Shown: positions 25,502 to 34,855, counted from the first letter of the stretch. The stretch is DNA of 51,670 nucleotides from an uncultured delta proteobacterium (GCA_903881505.1 CAIRTM010000085.1:1-51670), one strand, 5' to 3'. The notes: generated by a model not told the origin, from the sequence alone. Translations and numbers: made by a program.

Positions 25502-26572
25502 TCACTTCGGACGCTGCTGCGCGCCGGTGTCGGACCGGGCCCGCTGAAAGGTTTCAACCGCCCGGTCATGCTCCTGCAGCGTACGCGAAAATTCATGCGA
25601 GCCGTCATTGCGGGAGACAAAAAACAGGAAATCGGTTTTTTCGGGCTGCAGGACCGCGCGGATCGCAAGGCGGCCGGGACTGCAGATCGGTCCCGGAGGC
25701 AGGCCGTGATTGAGATAGGTGTTGTGCGGCGTGGGCTGCCGGAGATGCCTGCGGCTGAGGCGTTCATTGAATCCCGGATCAAGCAGCAGCTGGCCGTACA
25801 CCACGGTCGGGTCGCATTCAAGGCGCATGCCTTTTGCAAGCCTGTTCAGGAACACGCCCGCAATCAGCGGCCGTTCATCCGCCCTGCCGGTCTCGGCCTC
25901 AACCAGCGAGGCAAGCGTGATGATCTCATGCTCGCTGAGTCCGGCCGGGTTCCCGGCCGTTTGCATCTCTTCGGCGAACACCTGCCGGTAACGCTCTGTC
26001 ATTGCATGCAGGATCATCCCGGCCGTGGTTTCCTGCCCGAACAGATAGGTGTCCGGGAAAAGGTAGCCTTCAAGCGAATCAGCCTTCAGGCCAAGGCCGC
26101 TGATAACATCGGGGTCGGTCATTTTTTCCAGCAGGTCGTCCTCGCCTGCCAGGCCGGTCGCGGCGATGATGCGGGCGGTTTCAAACAGCGTCCTGCCTTC
26201 GGGCACGGTAAAGGGGCTCAGGCGCACCAGGCCGCGCTGCAGCCGGTCAAGGATATCCAGGGGGCTGAGCGCCGCGCTGAATTCATAGGTGCCGTATTTG
26301 ATTGAGCGCGCACTGCCTTTGATGCGCGCCAGCATCTCGAACATCCGGGCCGATGTGATGACATCCGCGGCGCGCAGCTGCGCGCTGACCTGCCGCATGC
26401 TGCTGCCCGGTGCGATGACCAGAAGAGCCGGCGACTGCGCGCCCGCGTGCGCTTCCGTGCCGAATTGATACAGGCGCATCAGGCCGGCGGCGGCCATGAC
26501 TGCGGCGATAATCAGGGCGGAAACAATCCAGTGTCGCATCTGCGGGAACGTCCGGTCTCGCGGTTCAAACAT
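25502..26572 (-). CDS. mltG: Endolytic murein transglycosylase MltG
   Basis: A 356-residue YceG/MltG protein that cleaves nascent glycan strands in peptidoglycan and is thought to set their length. A membrane anchor lies at about residues 14-33. The LysM-like subdomain follows (VIAPGSSMRQVSAQL), then the catalytic region with Glu225 in LASLVEAETG, the position of the catalytic Glu in E. coli MltG. The conserved HNTYLNHGLPPGPICSPG and the GYLFPDTY segment are present. Length is normal. The ATG at 26572 opens directly onto the short cytoplasmic tail. Confidence 0.95.
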   Translation of the reverse strand: MFEPRDRTFPQMRHWIVSALIIAAVMAAAGLMRLYQFGTEAHAGAQSPALLVIAPGSSMRQVSAQLRAADVITSARMFEMLARIKGSARSIKYGTYEFSAALSPLDILDRLQRGLVRLSPFTVPEGRTLFETARIIAATGLAGEDDLLEKMTDPDVISGLGLKADSLEGYLFPDTYLFGQETTAGMILHAMTERYRQVFAEEMQTAGNPAGLSEHEIITLASLVEAETGRADERPLIAGVFLNRLAKGMRLECDPTVVYGQLLLDPGFNERLSRRHLRQPTPHNTYLNHGLPPGPICSPGRLAIRAVLQPEKTDFLFFVSRNDGSHEFSRTLQEHDRAVETFQRARSDTGAQQRPK

Positions 26573-26913
26573 TCAGGGTCAGGTGCTGCATGCGCGGTTC
26601 GGGCAACGGCGTGCCCGTGCTCCGGCGATGAAGCCCGGCGGTTAACGGTTCAGGGGCCGCAGCCGCTTCGGCCTGCTGCGGCCGTTTCCACCGTGTGCGT
26701 CAAGCTTATTGATCCGGGCGGAATTGTCAATAGCAATGTGGCGCATGCAGCACCGCATCGTTTGTGCGGCACTGCGCTGCATGCGGGGCACGGTTATTTT
26801 CCCGTTGCCATTCATCGGTTGTTTTTCTATAGTTTGTCCGGTCCGGACCATTCCTGTGCCGGAGACGGCGGCGCGTGAGCGCGCTGCAGCGCATGTACGG
26901 AGCCTGACTGCCC
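26573..26913. other. Divergent intergenic region, mltG to 26914
   Basis: These 341 bases separate two divergent genes. Apart from the plus-strand promoter-like site at 26805-26833, I see no gene, strong hairpin or repeat. Confidence 0.5.
26805..26833 (+). promoter_or_regulatory. Promoter-like site for the bilin-reductase-like gene
   Basis: TTGCCA (26805-26810) and TATAGT (26828-26833) are separated by 17 bases, about 75 bases before the predicted transcription unit's first codon. Confidence 0.45.
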
Positions 26914-27612
26914 GTGGAACATGACTGGATGAATATCCATGCCGGCACCCTTGCTGAGCTGCGGCGGCGCTGCCGGCTTCTGCCGGTTGATTTGAAGCAC
27001 CCGTTTCCCGAGCGGCCCTGGCGGCTCGCGGGCCTGCTGAAATTCGACGGCGATGTGTACTGCACCGGCCGGCTTGTGCGCGCGCTGTTTCTTAAAACAG
27101 CGTTCATGGGAACAGCGTCACGTTCGCTGCTGCTGTGCCCCCGGATGGAGTTCAATTTTCCGGTTTTTACCAATGAAACAATCGTGATGGGAGCAAAGGT
27201 CCTGTTCCTGGTTGATGTTCAGCAGGTCTTTCCTTCGCCCGCGCGCTCCTGTGAGGGGCTCTTCGGCGACCTGCAGGCAATGCGCGCCCGGTTTGCCGAC
27301 CTCCTGGATGAGCCGGTTCCAGTCAGGGGCGAAATCGCGCGCGGTTTTTCTCCGGCAGCGGTCTATGTGAAGCTCTCGCGGGAACGCTGCGGACGGGCTG
27401 TTGAGCTGCTGCAGTGCTGCCTGCTCAGATACCTTGATGCGCTTGAGGCGTCAACGCCGGTCGACGGTGACGGCCGCGACAGCGCCCGGCAGGCCTTTGA
27501 CGACTATGCCGACCTGGTGATCGGGCATGATCCGGCCATGCGGTTTTTACAGCGCATGTTCGGCACGGCGGGCGCGCGCGAGCGGGCCTATGACATGTTT
27601 TTTGGTAAGTAG
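26914..27612 (+). CDS. Ferredoxin-dependent bilin reductase-like protein
   Basis: A 232-residue soluble protein that aligns by eye, from end to end, with cyanobacterial PcyA as I remember it. CPRMEFNFPVF followed by GAKVLFLVDVQ matches the PcyA block FPEPLYGLPLFG...VSAAIADL. IARGFSPAAVYVKLS matches the EIFSEYCLFIRPS region, and the C-terminal DPAMRFLQRMFGTAGARERA matches the family's end (K/DPA..L...FG..WAE.Y). Length fits (PcyA about 248). The PcyA catalytic His88 appears to be Ser and Asp105 appears to be Glu, so the reaction may differ or be lost. No heme oxygenase or phytochrome gene lies nearby. The start is a GTG at 26914 with GGAG 11 bases upstream; an ATG at 26929 is the alternative. 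The family call is a hypothesis. Confidence 0.5.
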   Translation: MEHDWMNIHAGTLAELRRRCRLLPVDLKHPFPERPWRLAGLLKFDGDVYCTGRLVRALFLKTAFMGTASRSLLLCPRMEFNFPVFTNETIVMGAKVLFLVDVQQVFPSPARSCEGLFGDLQAMRARFADLLDEPVPVRGEIARGFSPAAVYVKLSRERCGRAVELLQCCLLRYLDALEASTPVDGDGRDSARQAFDDYADLVIGHDPAMRFLQRMFGTAGARERAYDMFFGK

Positions 27613-27785
27613 CCCCGGAACGGCGCGGTGTACCTGCCGCAACGGCGTCCGGCGCCTGTCGGGGAGATGCGCGCGGAACGGATGGCGGTCCGTGCGCTTG
27701 CCACACGGCAGTTTTGCGTGTATACAATGATATAACATTGGTTCGCGCGTACGGTTCTATATGGAACACATGGGGAGGTCGCTGT

Positions 27786-29810
27786 ATGTTGAAGAAGCTG
27801 CCTGAGAGTGTTGCTGCTGTGATGGCCGGTGTTGCTGTCTGGACCGGCTGCTTTTTCGGGGCCGGCTCGTTCGCAGCCGTCCGGTCCGCCGCGGCGGATG
27901 AATCGCTGCCCGTGTCCATGGCGTCCATGACCGCGGAAGCGAGTTCCGTCTGTTTTATCGATGTGTCGGGCGCCTCAGCCCCTGCCGAGTCGACCGGCGT
28001 CATCCTGCTTCCGGATGAGGACTGCGACGGGGTGCCGGATGATGCCTGCCCGGAGTGCACGCCTCCGCTCGCGGCGGACAACTGCCGCCGGACGCCCAAC
28101 GGCCCTGACCGGGGAACGTGCACGGCAGGGCAGGAGGATGCGCGCGGCGGGGCCTGCGCTGCTGACACAGACTGCGGAGCAGGCGGGTCATGCAGCATGG
28201 CGCAGGAGGATGCGGACGCGGACGGCTTTGGCGACGCCTGCGATTACTGCAGCGGTTCCGGCGCAGCAGACCTTGACGGTGACGGCCTGTGCGACGGCGA
28301 TGATAACTGCCCCACGGCCCCCAATCCCGGCCAGGAGGACTCCGACAGCGACGGGTACGGCGATGAATGCAGCGGGGCGATCGACCGGATTGCCCCGTTT
28401 TCATCATTCAGCGGAACATGGTACGAGATCGGCCGTCAGGTCGGCCGCTCCTACGCTGACAATATCATCCAGTTCGGCCAGCTTTTTCAGACCATCCTGG
28501 CGGGCTTCGGGCCTCCGGGCTGGACAGCGCAGGATTTTTACAACGAAACCGAGGCGCTTATTCCTCAAAGCGTTAAAGATCACCTGGCGGGGATGGCGCA
28601 GGGCCTTGTCGATGTCAGGCCCATCAGTCCTGCGATCGCGTGGGATCTTGTGCTCACGCAGAACATGGCCGTTGATCTGCTCAACATGGCGCGCAACATG
28701 TCGCCGGTGCCGGATCCGCCGGTTGCTGAAATTTTGAAGCTGCTGCGGGGCTGCACGGGTTTCGCGGTATCGTCGCCCGCGGGAACGTTTCTGGCGCATA
28801 ACACAGACGCGCAGGGCACTGCCGGGGTAAATACATCAGTGATCATGCACTGGCATCCTTCAAACGGCGACTATGCCTATCTCACGTTTGACCCGCCGGG
28901 CTGGGCTGATGTGGCCTTCGGGCTCAATGAAAACGGGATCGGCGCCACGGTGAACGCGGGCAGCCCGAACACTGATGCGGTGCTTGGCTATTATTATACC
29001 TTCATGGTCAGGTATGCCATGGAGCATGCCGCAACGCTTGACGAAGCCGTGGCGGTTTTTGAAGACGTGTTTGACCGCGGCGAGACCTTCGGCCCGACGG
29101 GCGCCCTCATTCATGTGGTTGATTTCAATACCGGCAGGATGGCGAAAATCCAGCTGCGCTCGGAATCGATGGACCTCAGCTACGGCGAGGAGCGGGTGCC
29201 GGGCGTGGTGAGCATTGCCTCGGCGAACCATTTTACGGGCCCGTTCAACCCCGATCCATCGTATTATTACCAGTCATCCTGGATGCGCTATGACCGCCTG
29301 CTGAACCTGCTGGGCGACGGGGGCGCCGCTTTTGACCTTGAGGGCTGCTGGGATATCCTGCGTGACACCCATGACGGAACGCCGTCTGATGACGGCCTGG
29401 CGGACGACAACACCATTTCACGCAAAGGCCCGTTTGGCGGCTCTTCGACCACATTCGGCACCATCTTTACACGGGACGGCATGTACTATGCGCTCGGCCG
29501 GCCGGATGCCTACTGCAGGCAGTATCCCGGCCCGCAGTTTGTTGAGGGCGTATGTTCTCTCAGCATCAGGCATAAACCGCTGCGCGCGGGCAGGCTTTTC
29601 AAGGCCCGTACGCTTGTGCTGCACATTGACGGCGGCCGCGGCTTTGACCTGTACGGTACAATCGATCTGGGCCCGCTCACCTGGCGGAAAGTCTATTTCA
29701 ACAGGAAGAAAAACAAGCTGAAGGTTGTTGCCGTGGTGCCTGCAGGCCTTGCGCCCGGTCCCATACAGGTCCGCGTGGGCGACTGCACCGGCTGGATTGA
29801 GATCGAATAA
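27786..29810 (+). CDS. Secreted C45-type Ntn-hydrolase with calcium-binding repeats
   Basis: A 674-residue exported protein. After a signal sequence (about residues 1-37), residues 75-195 are Asp- and Cys-rich with thrombospondin type 3-like calcium motifs (DADADGFGDACD, DLDGDGLCDGDDNCP, DSDSDGYGDEC). From about 205 to 570 the pattern is that of peptidase family C45 (acyl-coenzyme A:6-aminopenicillanic acid acyltransferase-like). It includes SGTWYEIGRQVGRSYADNI, then RGCTGFAVSS with the predicted autocatalytic nucleophile Cys323, LAHNTD, GLNENGIGATVNAG and GALIHVVDFNTGRM. A beta-rich tail of about 90 residues completes it. C45 enzymes cut themselves before the Cys and hydrolyse or transfer amides; the substrate here is unknown. 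The ATG at 27786 has GGGAGG seven bases upstream; a TTG at 27714 is rejected. Confidence 0.8.
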   Translation: MLKKLPESVAAVMAGVAVWTGCFFGAGSFAAVRSAAADESLPVSMASMTAEASSVCFIDVSGASAPAESTGVILLPDEDCDGVPDDACPECTPPLAADNCRRTPNGPDRGTCTAGQEDARGGACAADTDCGAGGSCSMAQEDADADGFGDACDYCSGSGAADLDGDGLCDGDDNCPTAPNPGQEDSDSDGYGDECSGAIDRIAPFSSFSGTWYEIGRQVGRSYADNIIQFGQLFQTILAGFGPPGWTAQDFYNETEALIPQSVKDHLAGMAQGLVDVRPISPAIAWDLVLTQNMAVDLLNMARNMSPVPDPPVAEILKLLRGCTGFAVSSPAGTFLAHNTDAQGTAGVNTSVIMHWHPSNGDYAYLTFDPPGWADVAFGLNENGIGATVNAGSPNTDAVLGYYYTFMVRYAMEHAATLDEAVAVFEDVFDRGETFGPTGALIHVVDFNTGRMAKIQLRSESMDLSYGEERVPGVVSIASANHFTGPFNPDPSYYYQSSWMRYDRLLNLLGDGGAAFDLEGCWDILRDTHDGTPSDDGLADDNTISRKGPFGGSSTTFGTIFTRDGMYYALGRPDAYCRQYPGPQFVEGVCSLSIRHKPLRAGRLFKARTLVLHIDGGRGFDLYGTIDLGPLTWRKVYFNRKKNKLKVVAVVPAGLAPGPIQVRVGDCTGWIEIE

Positions 29811-30103
29811 TTTTTTTTCAATGCCGAGAGCCCGCGGCAGGCCATAGTGCCGGCGGGCGAGGGCTGCGATTCGAAGGCCGAATTCACCTTCAGCCGGCTC
29901 AACGGATTGAAGCCCGCCATGATCGAGGAGGCCGCCCGCAGCGCAGCGGCTTTGCATGATTTCTCCTGGTGCGTCAGCCGTGAACCCTGGGCGATCTCTT
30001 CCCCTGCGCCCTTCCTCCTTGACTTTAGCGTCTTGATTGCCTACACTGCTGAGTCGTTCCAAACGTACCATGCACGGCAGTTGTATCGCGGCAGCTCACA
30101 TCC

Positions 30104-30916
30104 ATGGCAGCAAACGCTCAGCAGGCAATCGGCATATTTGACTCCGGCATCGGCGGGCTCACGGTCCTGCGCGAGATCCGGCGGCGGCTGCCCCTTGAAA
30201 CGATAAAATACCTGGGCGATACCGCGCGGGTGCCCTACGGCACGCGCTCGGCTCAGACCGTGCAGAAATACGCGCGCGCCAATACGGAGTTTTTGAACAG
30301 ACAGGACATCAAGCTGCTGGTGATCGCCTGCAATACCGCTTCGGCGGTGGCGACCGGGCAGCTGCGCGGGGCCTTCAGCCTGCCGGTCATCGATGTCGTG
30401 GCCCCGGGCGCGCGCGCCGCGGTTGAGGCCACCCGCAGCGGCCGCGTGGGCATTATCGGCACGGAAGGCACGATCTCAAGCGGCGCCTACCAGCGCGAAA
30501 TCAGCTCACGTGTGCCCGAGGCGGTCATCTTCGCGCAGGCCTGCCCCCTGTTCGTGCCTCTTGTCGAGCAGAACTGGGTCGATGCGGACGATCCGGTCGT
30601 GCAGATGATCGTGCGCCGCTATCTGGAGCCGTTTCTGGATTTCGGGATCGATACCCTGGTGCTCGGCTGTACGCATTACCCTCTGCTCAAGCAGGCCATT
30701 GCGCGCTTCCTGGGGGCATCGATCATTTTGATCGACTCGGCTGAACAGACCGCGCGCGAGGTTGATGCCACGCTGGGCACGGCGGGTCTGCTTCGCCGCG
30801 ATCCGGGAGGCCCGCCGCAGTACTTTGTGACCGATATACCGCACCGGTTCGCGGCGACCGGCTCGTTGTTTCTGGGCGAACCGCTCGACGATGTGCAGCT
30901 GATTGATATCATGTAA
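30104..30916 (+). CDS. murI: Glutamate racemase
   Basis: A 270-residue enzyme converting L-glutamate to D-glutamate for peptidoglycan. The N-terminal GIFDSGIGGLTVLREI, the first catalytic cysteine in ACNTAS (Cys76), the second in LGCTHYPLL, and the GDTARVPYG loop are all intact. Length is standard. The ATG at 30104 is the homologous start, although no clear ribosome-binding site precedes it. The 293 bases between the preceding gene and this one contain no gene I can support. A GerMN-domain gene follows 15 bases after the stop. Confidence 0.96.
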   Translation: MAANAQQAIGIFDSGIGGLTVLREIRRRLPLETIKYLGDTARVPYGTRSAQTVQKYARANTEFLNRQDIKLLVIACNTASAVATGQLRGAFSLPVIDVVAPGARAAVEATRSGRVGIIGTEGTISSGAYQREISSRVPEAVIFAQACPLFVPLVEQNWVDADDPVVQMIVRRYLEPFLDFGIDTLVLGCTHYPLLKQAIARFLGASIILIDSAEQTAREVDATLGTAGLLRRDPGGPPQYFVTDIPHRFAATGSLFLGEPLDDVQLIDIM

Positions 30917-30931
30917 GGCGGCAGGCACGGC

Positions 30932-31567
30932 ATGGCACGCTCACAGAAAAAAGCAGGTTCCGGGGTTCGAAGGCCGCGCGGGAGACGCAACGGCGGTCTG
31001 TTCGGGTTCAAGACGTTTGCGCTGCTCGTGCTGCTGGCAGGCGCGGCAGCCTTTGTTGCCTACGTGCGCGCGGGCGGATCGCTCAAAGCGCTCGACCGCG
31101 TGCTGCCTCCGGCTTTGCGCCTTGAAACACCGTCCGGGCAGCAGCGCTCCTGGGAGGCGGATATTTTTTTCAGCGATCCGGATTCCGATCTTCTGATTGC
31201 GGAAAAACGCACGCTTGCCTGGGACAGCGACCCCGAAAAACGGGCTGCGGCGCTGCTGAAAGAACTGTTGCGGGGCCCTTCGGGCGCGGCTGTGCGCACA
31301 GCGCCGGAACGTGCGCGGCTGCGTTCAGTCTCAATTGCATCCGACGGCACGGCGCAGGCCGATTTCAGCGCCGAGCTTTCAGGCGCGCACCCCGGAGGCA
31401 GTTCCTCGGAGGTTCTGACCGTGTATTCAATCGTTAACACCCTTGCGCTCAATATTGACGCCATTAAGAAAGTGCAGATACTGCTTGATGGACGCCCGGC
31501 CGATACCATTGCCGGCCACGTTGACTGCCGCCAGCCGTTTGAACCCAGCATGAAAATTATAAAATAG
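30932..31567 (+). CDS. Membrane-anchored GerMN-domain protein
   Basis: A 211-residue protein with a basic N-terminus, one membrane helix (FALLVLLAGAAAFVAYV, about residues 29-45) and an external GerMN domain (about 75-195). The domain carries the family pattern of a strand with IFFSDPDSDLLIAEKR, a helix RAAALLKELLRGP, then LRSVSIASDGTAQADFS and a late VLTVYSIVNTLALN. GerMN domains were first seen in spore germination proteins but occur in many non-sporulating bacteria as envelope domains of unclear role. Nothing else here suggests sporulation. It lies between murI and the EF-G gene in the same direction and may share the murI transcript. Confidence 0.85.
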   Translation: MARSQKKAGSGVRRPRGRRNGGLFGFKTFALLVLLAGAAAFVAYVRAGGSLKALDRVLPPALRLETPSGQQRSWEADIFFSDPDSDLLIAEKRTLAWDSDPEKRAAALLKELLRGPSGAAVRTAPERARLRSVSIASDGTAQADFSAELSGAHPGGSSSEVLTVYSIVNTLALNIDAIKKVQILLDGRPADTIAGHVDCRQPFEPSMKIIK

Positions 31568-31639
31568 GTATTTCGCTGAGCGCGATATCTGGTATAATCC
31601 TGAAGATTATCCGGAGAGCGGCACAGGCGCACTAGATTT

Positions 31640-33676
31640 ATGGCACCGACGATAAAACTCGAAAAAATCCGCAACATGGGCATCATGGCCCACATCGACG
31701 CCGGCAAGACCACGGTCACCGAGCGCATTCTGTATTACTCCGGCAAGTCCCACAGGATCGGCGAGGTGCATAACGGCCAGGCGGTCATGGACTGGATGGA
31801 ACAGGAGCAGGAGCGCGGCATCACCATCACCTCGGCGGTGACCGATTTTTTGTGGAAGGGCTATGGCATCCACCTGATCGATACGCCCGGACACGTTGAC
31901 TTCACGATCGAGGTCGAGCGCAGCCTGCGCGTTCTGGACGGCTGCGTGGCCGTGTTCTGCGCCGTGGGCGGCGTGGAGCCGCAGTCTGAAACCGTCTGGC
32001 ATCAGGCCGACAAGTACCAGGTTCCGCGCCTTGCGTTCGTGAATAAAATGGACCGCGTCGGCGCTGATTTTTTCAGCGTCGTGGAACAGCTGCGCGAAAA
32101 GCTGGGTGCCAACGCGCTGCCCGTGCAGCTGCCGGTCGGCGCCGAGGACACGTTCCGCGGCGTGATCGACCTGCTTGAGATGAACATGATGCTCTGGAAC
32201 GAGGAGAACTTCGGCGACTCCTGGCAGGTGCAGGATATCCCGGCAGACATGCTCGCTGCCGCCGCCGAATGGCGAGAGCGCCTGCTGGAGGCCCTGGCTG
32301 AGCGTGATGACGCCCTGATGGAGAAATACCTTGCCGGCGAGCAGATCGGCGTGCGCGAAATCAGGACCGCACTGAGAGCCGCAGTGCTCACGCGCGCGAT
32401 CATACCGGTCATGTGCGGCAGCGCCCTGAAAAACAAAGCGATTCAGCCCATTCTGGACGCGGTGATTGATTATTTTCCTTCTCCGCTGGATGTGCCCCCG
32501 GTGCACGGCACGGTTCCCGCAACCGGGCAGACAATCGAGCGGCGCTGCAGCGACAAGGAGCCCCTGGCGGCCCTGGCATTCAAGGTCGTTATGGATGAAG
32601 GCCGCAAGCTCACCTATCTGAGGATTTATTCCGGAACAATCACCGTGGGCGAGGAGCTGTTCAATCCGGCCAAGAAGTGCCGCGAGAAGATCGCGCGTAT
32701 TTTCAGGATGCACGCCAACCGCAAGGAGCGGGTCGAGAAGGCGCACGCCGGTGAGCTGATTTCGGTCATGGGGCTGAAACAGACCACGACCGGCGATACG
32801 CTGTGTTCACCCGGGGAGCCGATCCTGCTCGAGTCGATGGAATTCTACAAGCCGGTCATTTCGGTTGCCATCGAGCCCAAGGCCATCGGCGACGAAGAGC
32901 GCATGAACGCTGCCCTGGCCAAACTCGCCGAGGAAGATCCGACGTTCCACTGCCGGGTTGACGAGGATTCCGGCCAGACGGTTATTTCCGGCATGGGCGA
33001 GCTGCACCTTGAAATCATCACCGACCGGATCGAGCGCGAATTCCGTGTGCCGATAAGGACCGGCAAGCCGCAGGTGGTGTACCGTGAAACGATTTTGAAA
33101 ACGGTTGAGAGCGAAGGCGTTTTCGACCGTGAAATCAACGATGCCCGCCAGCACGGCCATGTTGTGGTGCGGCTTGAACCGCTGGCGCGCGGCAGCGGGC
33201 TTGAGTTTGCCGGCGCTGCGCCTCCCGAGGCGGTGCCGCCGCAGTTTGTCGCTGCAATCGAGCAGGCCTTCCGCGACGCGACCCTTGCGGGCATGATGTC
33301 GGGCTATCCCATCGTCGATGTCAAGGCCACGCTTATCGGCGGGTCCTGCCGCGAAGGCTCTTCAACCGAGCTCGGCTACATCATGGCAACGGCAGCTGCC
33401 GTGAAGGACGGCATCGCCCGGGCCGAGCCGCTGCTGCTTGAGCCCATCATGGATGTCGAGATTCTCACGCCCAACGAGTGCATCGGCGACGTCATCGCCG
33501 ATATCAACACGCGCAAGGGCAAGATCGAGCACATCGCCGACAAGGGCCCGGCCCGGATCGTGTCGGCGCACGTGCCGCTCAAGAACATGTTCGGCTATTC
33601 AACGGCGCTGCGCTCGGCAACCCAGGGCCGTGCAACATTTACCATGAAGTTCCTGAAGTTCGAGTATTTGGGCTGA
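31640..33676 (+). CDS. fusA: Elongation factor G-type translational GTPase
   Basis: A 678-residue EF-G that moves tRNA and mRNA during translation. The GTPase motifs are G1 [10 protein letters not shown]2 RGITI, G3 DTPGH, G4 NKMD and G5 GSAL. The remaining domains are complete, ending in the domain V block [20 protein letters not shown]. It is slightly shorter than canonical EF-G (about 690-700) and is not in a str operon with rpsL, rpsG or tuf. It could therefore be either the main EF-G or a second paralogue; the rest of the genome would decide. The ATG at 31640 is the homologous start. Confidence 0.93.
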   Translation: MAPTIKLEKIRNMGIMAHIDAGKTTVTERILYYSGKSHRIGEVHNGQAVMDWMEQEQERGITITSAVTDFLWKGYGIHLIDTPGHVDFTIEVERSLRVLDGCVAVFCAVGGVEPQSETVWHQADKYQVPRLAFVNKMDRVGADFFSVVEQLREKLGANALPVQLPVGAEDTFRGVIDLLEMNMMLWNEENFGDSWQVQDIPADMLAAAAEWRERLLEALAERDDALMEKYLAGEQIGVREIRTALRAAVLTRAIIPVMCGSALKNKAIQPILDAVIDYFPSPLDVPPVHGTVPATGQTIERRCSDKEPLAALAFKVVMDEGRKLTYLRIYSGTITVGEELFNPAKKCREKIARIFRMHANRKERVEKAHAGELISVMGLKQTTTGDTLCSPGEPILLESMEFYKPVISVAIEPKAIGDEERMNAALAKLAEEDPTFHCRVDEDSGQTVISGMGELHLEIITDRIEREFRVPIRTGKPQVVYRETILKTVESEGVFDREINDARQHGHVVVRLEPLARGSGLEFAGAAPPEAVPPQFVAAIEQAFRDATLAGMMSGYPIVDVKATLIGGSCREGSSTELGYIMATAAAVKDGIARAEPLLLEPIMDVEILTPNECIGDVIADINTRKGKIEHIADKGPARIVSAHVPLKNMFGYSTALRSATQGRATFTMKFLKFEYLG

Positions 33677-33768
33677 GGCACGGCCCCGGCGGAATGCGCC
33701 CGCATTGCCGGTATGCGGCCCTGCGGGAGCGCTTGTACGTGTAGACATAAACCACAGGAGAATACACC

Positions 33769-33987
33769 ATGAAAGAACGCGTTGAACAAGCTTTGAAGAA
33801 AATCAGGCCGGCGCTCGAGGCCGACGGCGGCGGCATCGAGCTGGTTGATATCGTGGACGGTGTCGTGAGCGTGCGCCTGAAGGGGGCCTGCCACGGCTGC
33901 CCGGGCGCTCAGATGACGCTCAAGATGGGTGTTGAGAGAATCCTGAAGGAAGAAGTGCCGGACGTCAAGTCCGTTCAGGCGGTCTAG
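33769..33987 (+). CDS. NifU C-terminal-like (Nfu) iron-sulfur carrier
   Basis: A 72-residue stand-alone Nfu domain that carries a [4Fe-4S] cluster, bridged by the two Cys of CHGCPGAQMTLKMGVE, to client proteins. The N-terminal EQALKKIRPALEADGGGIELVDI is typical. Such a carrier suits an organism with the many Fe-S proteins seen at the right end of this window. The ATG is preceded by an AGGAG site (CACAGGAGAATACACC). It is followed 20 bases later by the DUF2065 gene. Confidence 0.95.
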   Translation: MKERVEQALKKIRPALEADGGGIELVDIVDGVVSVRLKGACHGCPGAQMTLKMGVERILKEEVPDVKSVQAV

Positions 33988-34007
33988 CTCAGCACGGTGG
34001 CCGCGCC

Positions 34008-34199
34008 ATGGATCTGCTGCTGTGTGCCGTCGGGCTGGTGCTTGTCATGGAGGGCGTCCCGTATGTTGCCTTCCCTGAAAAGATGAAGCAGGCGCTGGCG
34101 AAGATACCGCTTCTGCCCACGCCGCTCATGCGCATTTTCGGCATGGCCGCGGTCGCGGCCGGACTGGTCCTGATCTACATTTCGCGCCGGATGCTGTAG
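34008..34199 (+). CDS. DUF2065-family small membrane protein
   Basis: A 63-residue inner-membrane protein with two helices (about residues 3-20 and 42-60). The family string LVLVMEGVPYVAFPEKMKQAL and the closing GLVLIYISRR identify it as DUF2065 (YjeT-like), of unknown function. It follows the Nfu gene and is succeeded by a strong terminator, so it is the last gene of that unit. Confidence 0.85.
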   Translation: MDLLLCAVGLVLVMEGVPYVAFPEKMKQALAKIPLLPTPLMRIFGMAAVAAGLVLIYISRRML

Positions 34200-34262
34200 A
34201 AAGCCGCCGCACAACGTACGCTCGCCGCCGTGCGCAGCGGCGCGCCCTGTCTGTTGAAACCT

Positions 34263-34304
34263 AAAGCCTGAAGAGCTGCAATAGCAGCTTTCAGGCTTTT
34301 TTTT
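34263..34304 (+). terminator. Intrinsic terminator after the DUF2065 gene
   Basis: A long stem (AAAGCCTGAAGAGCTGC, 34263-34279, with GCAGCTTTCAGGCTT, 34284-34298; one unpaired base) has a four-base loop and is followed by a run of T to 34304. Confidence 0.9.
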
Positions 34305-34383
34305 AACCATATGCATGGTGTATGCTCTGGACATTTTCTGGTATGGCCGCTGTGCGATGGATTGCGTGTGGAGGAAAGCAAGC

Positions 34384-34821
34384 ATGACCCGTTTGATTAT
34401 CGCTATCGCAGTCATCTGTATCACGGCCGCAGGAGCATGGGCACAGGAGCCGATTGTGGAACTTGCTCTGGTTCCGGAGCACAGCCGGCTGCAGGCTTCG
34501 GCCTGGAATAAACCGGTCGCCATCACGTCCATGCGGGAAGCGGCCGGGCATTTTGGACGGGGGACGCTGGAAACGCTCGAAAAGGTTGATTTTGAAAAAC
34601 AGTTCCTGCTGGTATTCGCATGGCAGGGCTCAGGCGGCGACACGCTGCAGTATAGCGTGGCCGGGTCGTTTCCGGAGCAGATTTCTTTTTTTCTGAAGCG
34701 CGGCCTGACCCGCGACCTGCGGCAGCATACGCATGTGTATGCGCTGCGTTCAAACGTGCGCTGGAGCATCCAGGCCGGGGGGCATACCGGTCAGGAACCG
34801 CCCGCCGCAGGGATTCCCTGA
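34384..34821 (+). CDS. Conserved exported protein of unknown function
   Basis: A 145-residue protein with a signal peptide (MTRLIIAIAVICITAAGAWA). The mature part reads as a small beta-rich domain with ITSMREAAGHFG, DFEKQFLLVFAWQGSGGD, then FLKRGLTRDLRQHTHVYAL and a final VRW. I have seen this combination (DF.KQ.L..FAW.GSGGD ... G.TRDLR.H.H..A) in uncharacterised exported proteins of several phyla, and it faintly recalls the PrcB fold. That is memory, not a search. GGAGGAAA lies seven to eight bases before the ATG at 34384, which decides the start over an upstream in-frame ATG at 34315. It converges with the radical SAM gene. Confidence 0.75.
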   Translation: MTRLIIAIAVICITAAGAWAQEPIVELALVPEHSRLQASAWNKPVAITSMREAAGHFGRGTLETLEKVDFEKQFLLVFAWQGSGGDTLQYSVAGSFPEQISFFLKRGLTRDLRQHTHVYALRSNVRWSIQAGGHTGQEPPAAGIP

Positions 34822-34855
34822 TCCGGGCATCGGCCGGGAAACGGCTGCTGTTGCC

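Noticed and set aside
29811-30103. Possible gene or terminator between the C45-type protein and murI
   Set aside because: Open frames here are shadows. The hairpin GCCCGCGGC/GCCGGCGGGC follows rather than precedes its T-run on the plus strand and has none on the minus strand.
30932-31567. Evidence for sporulation from the GerMN domain
   Set aside because: GerMN domains occur widely outside spore formers and no other sporulation gene is present.
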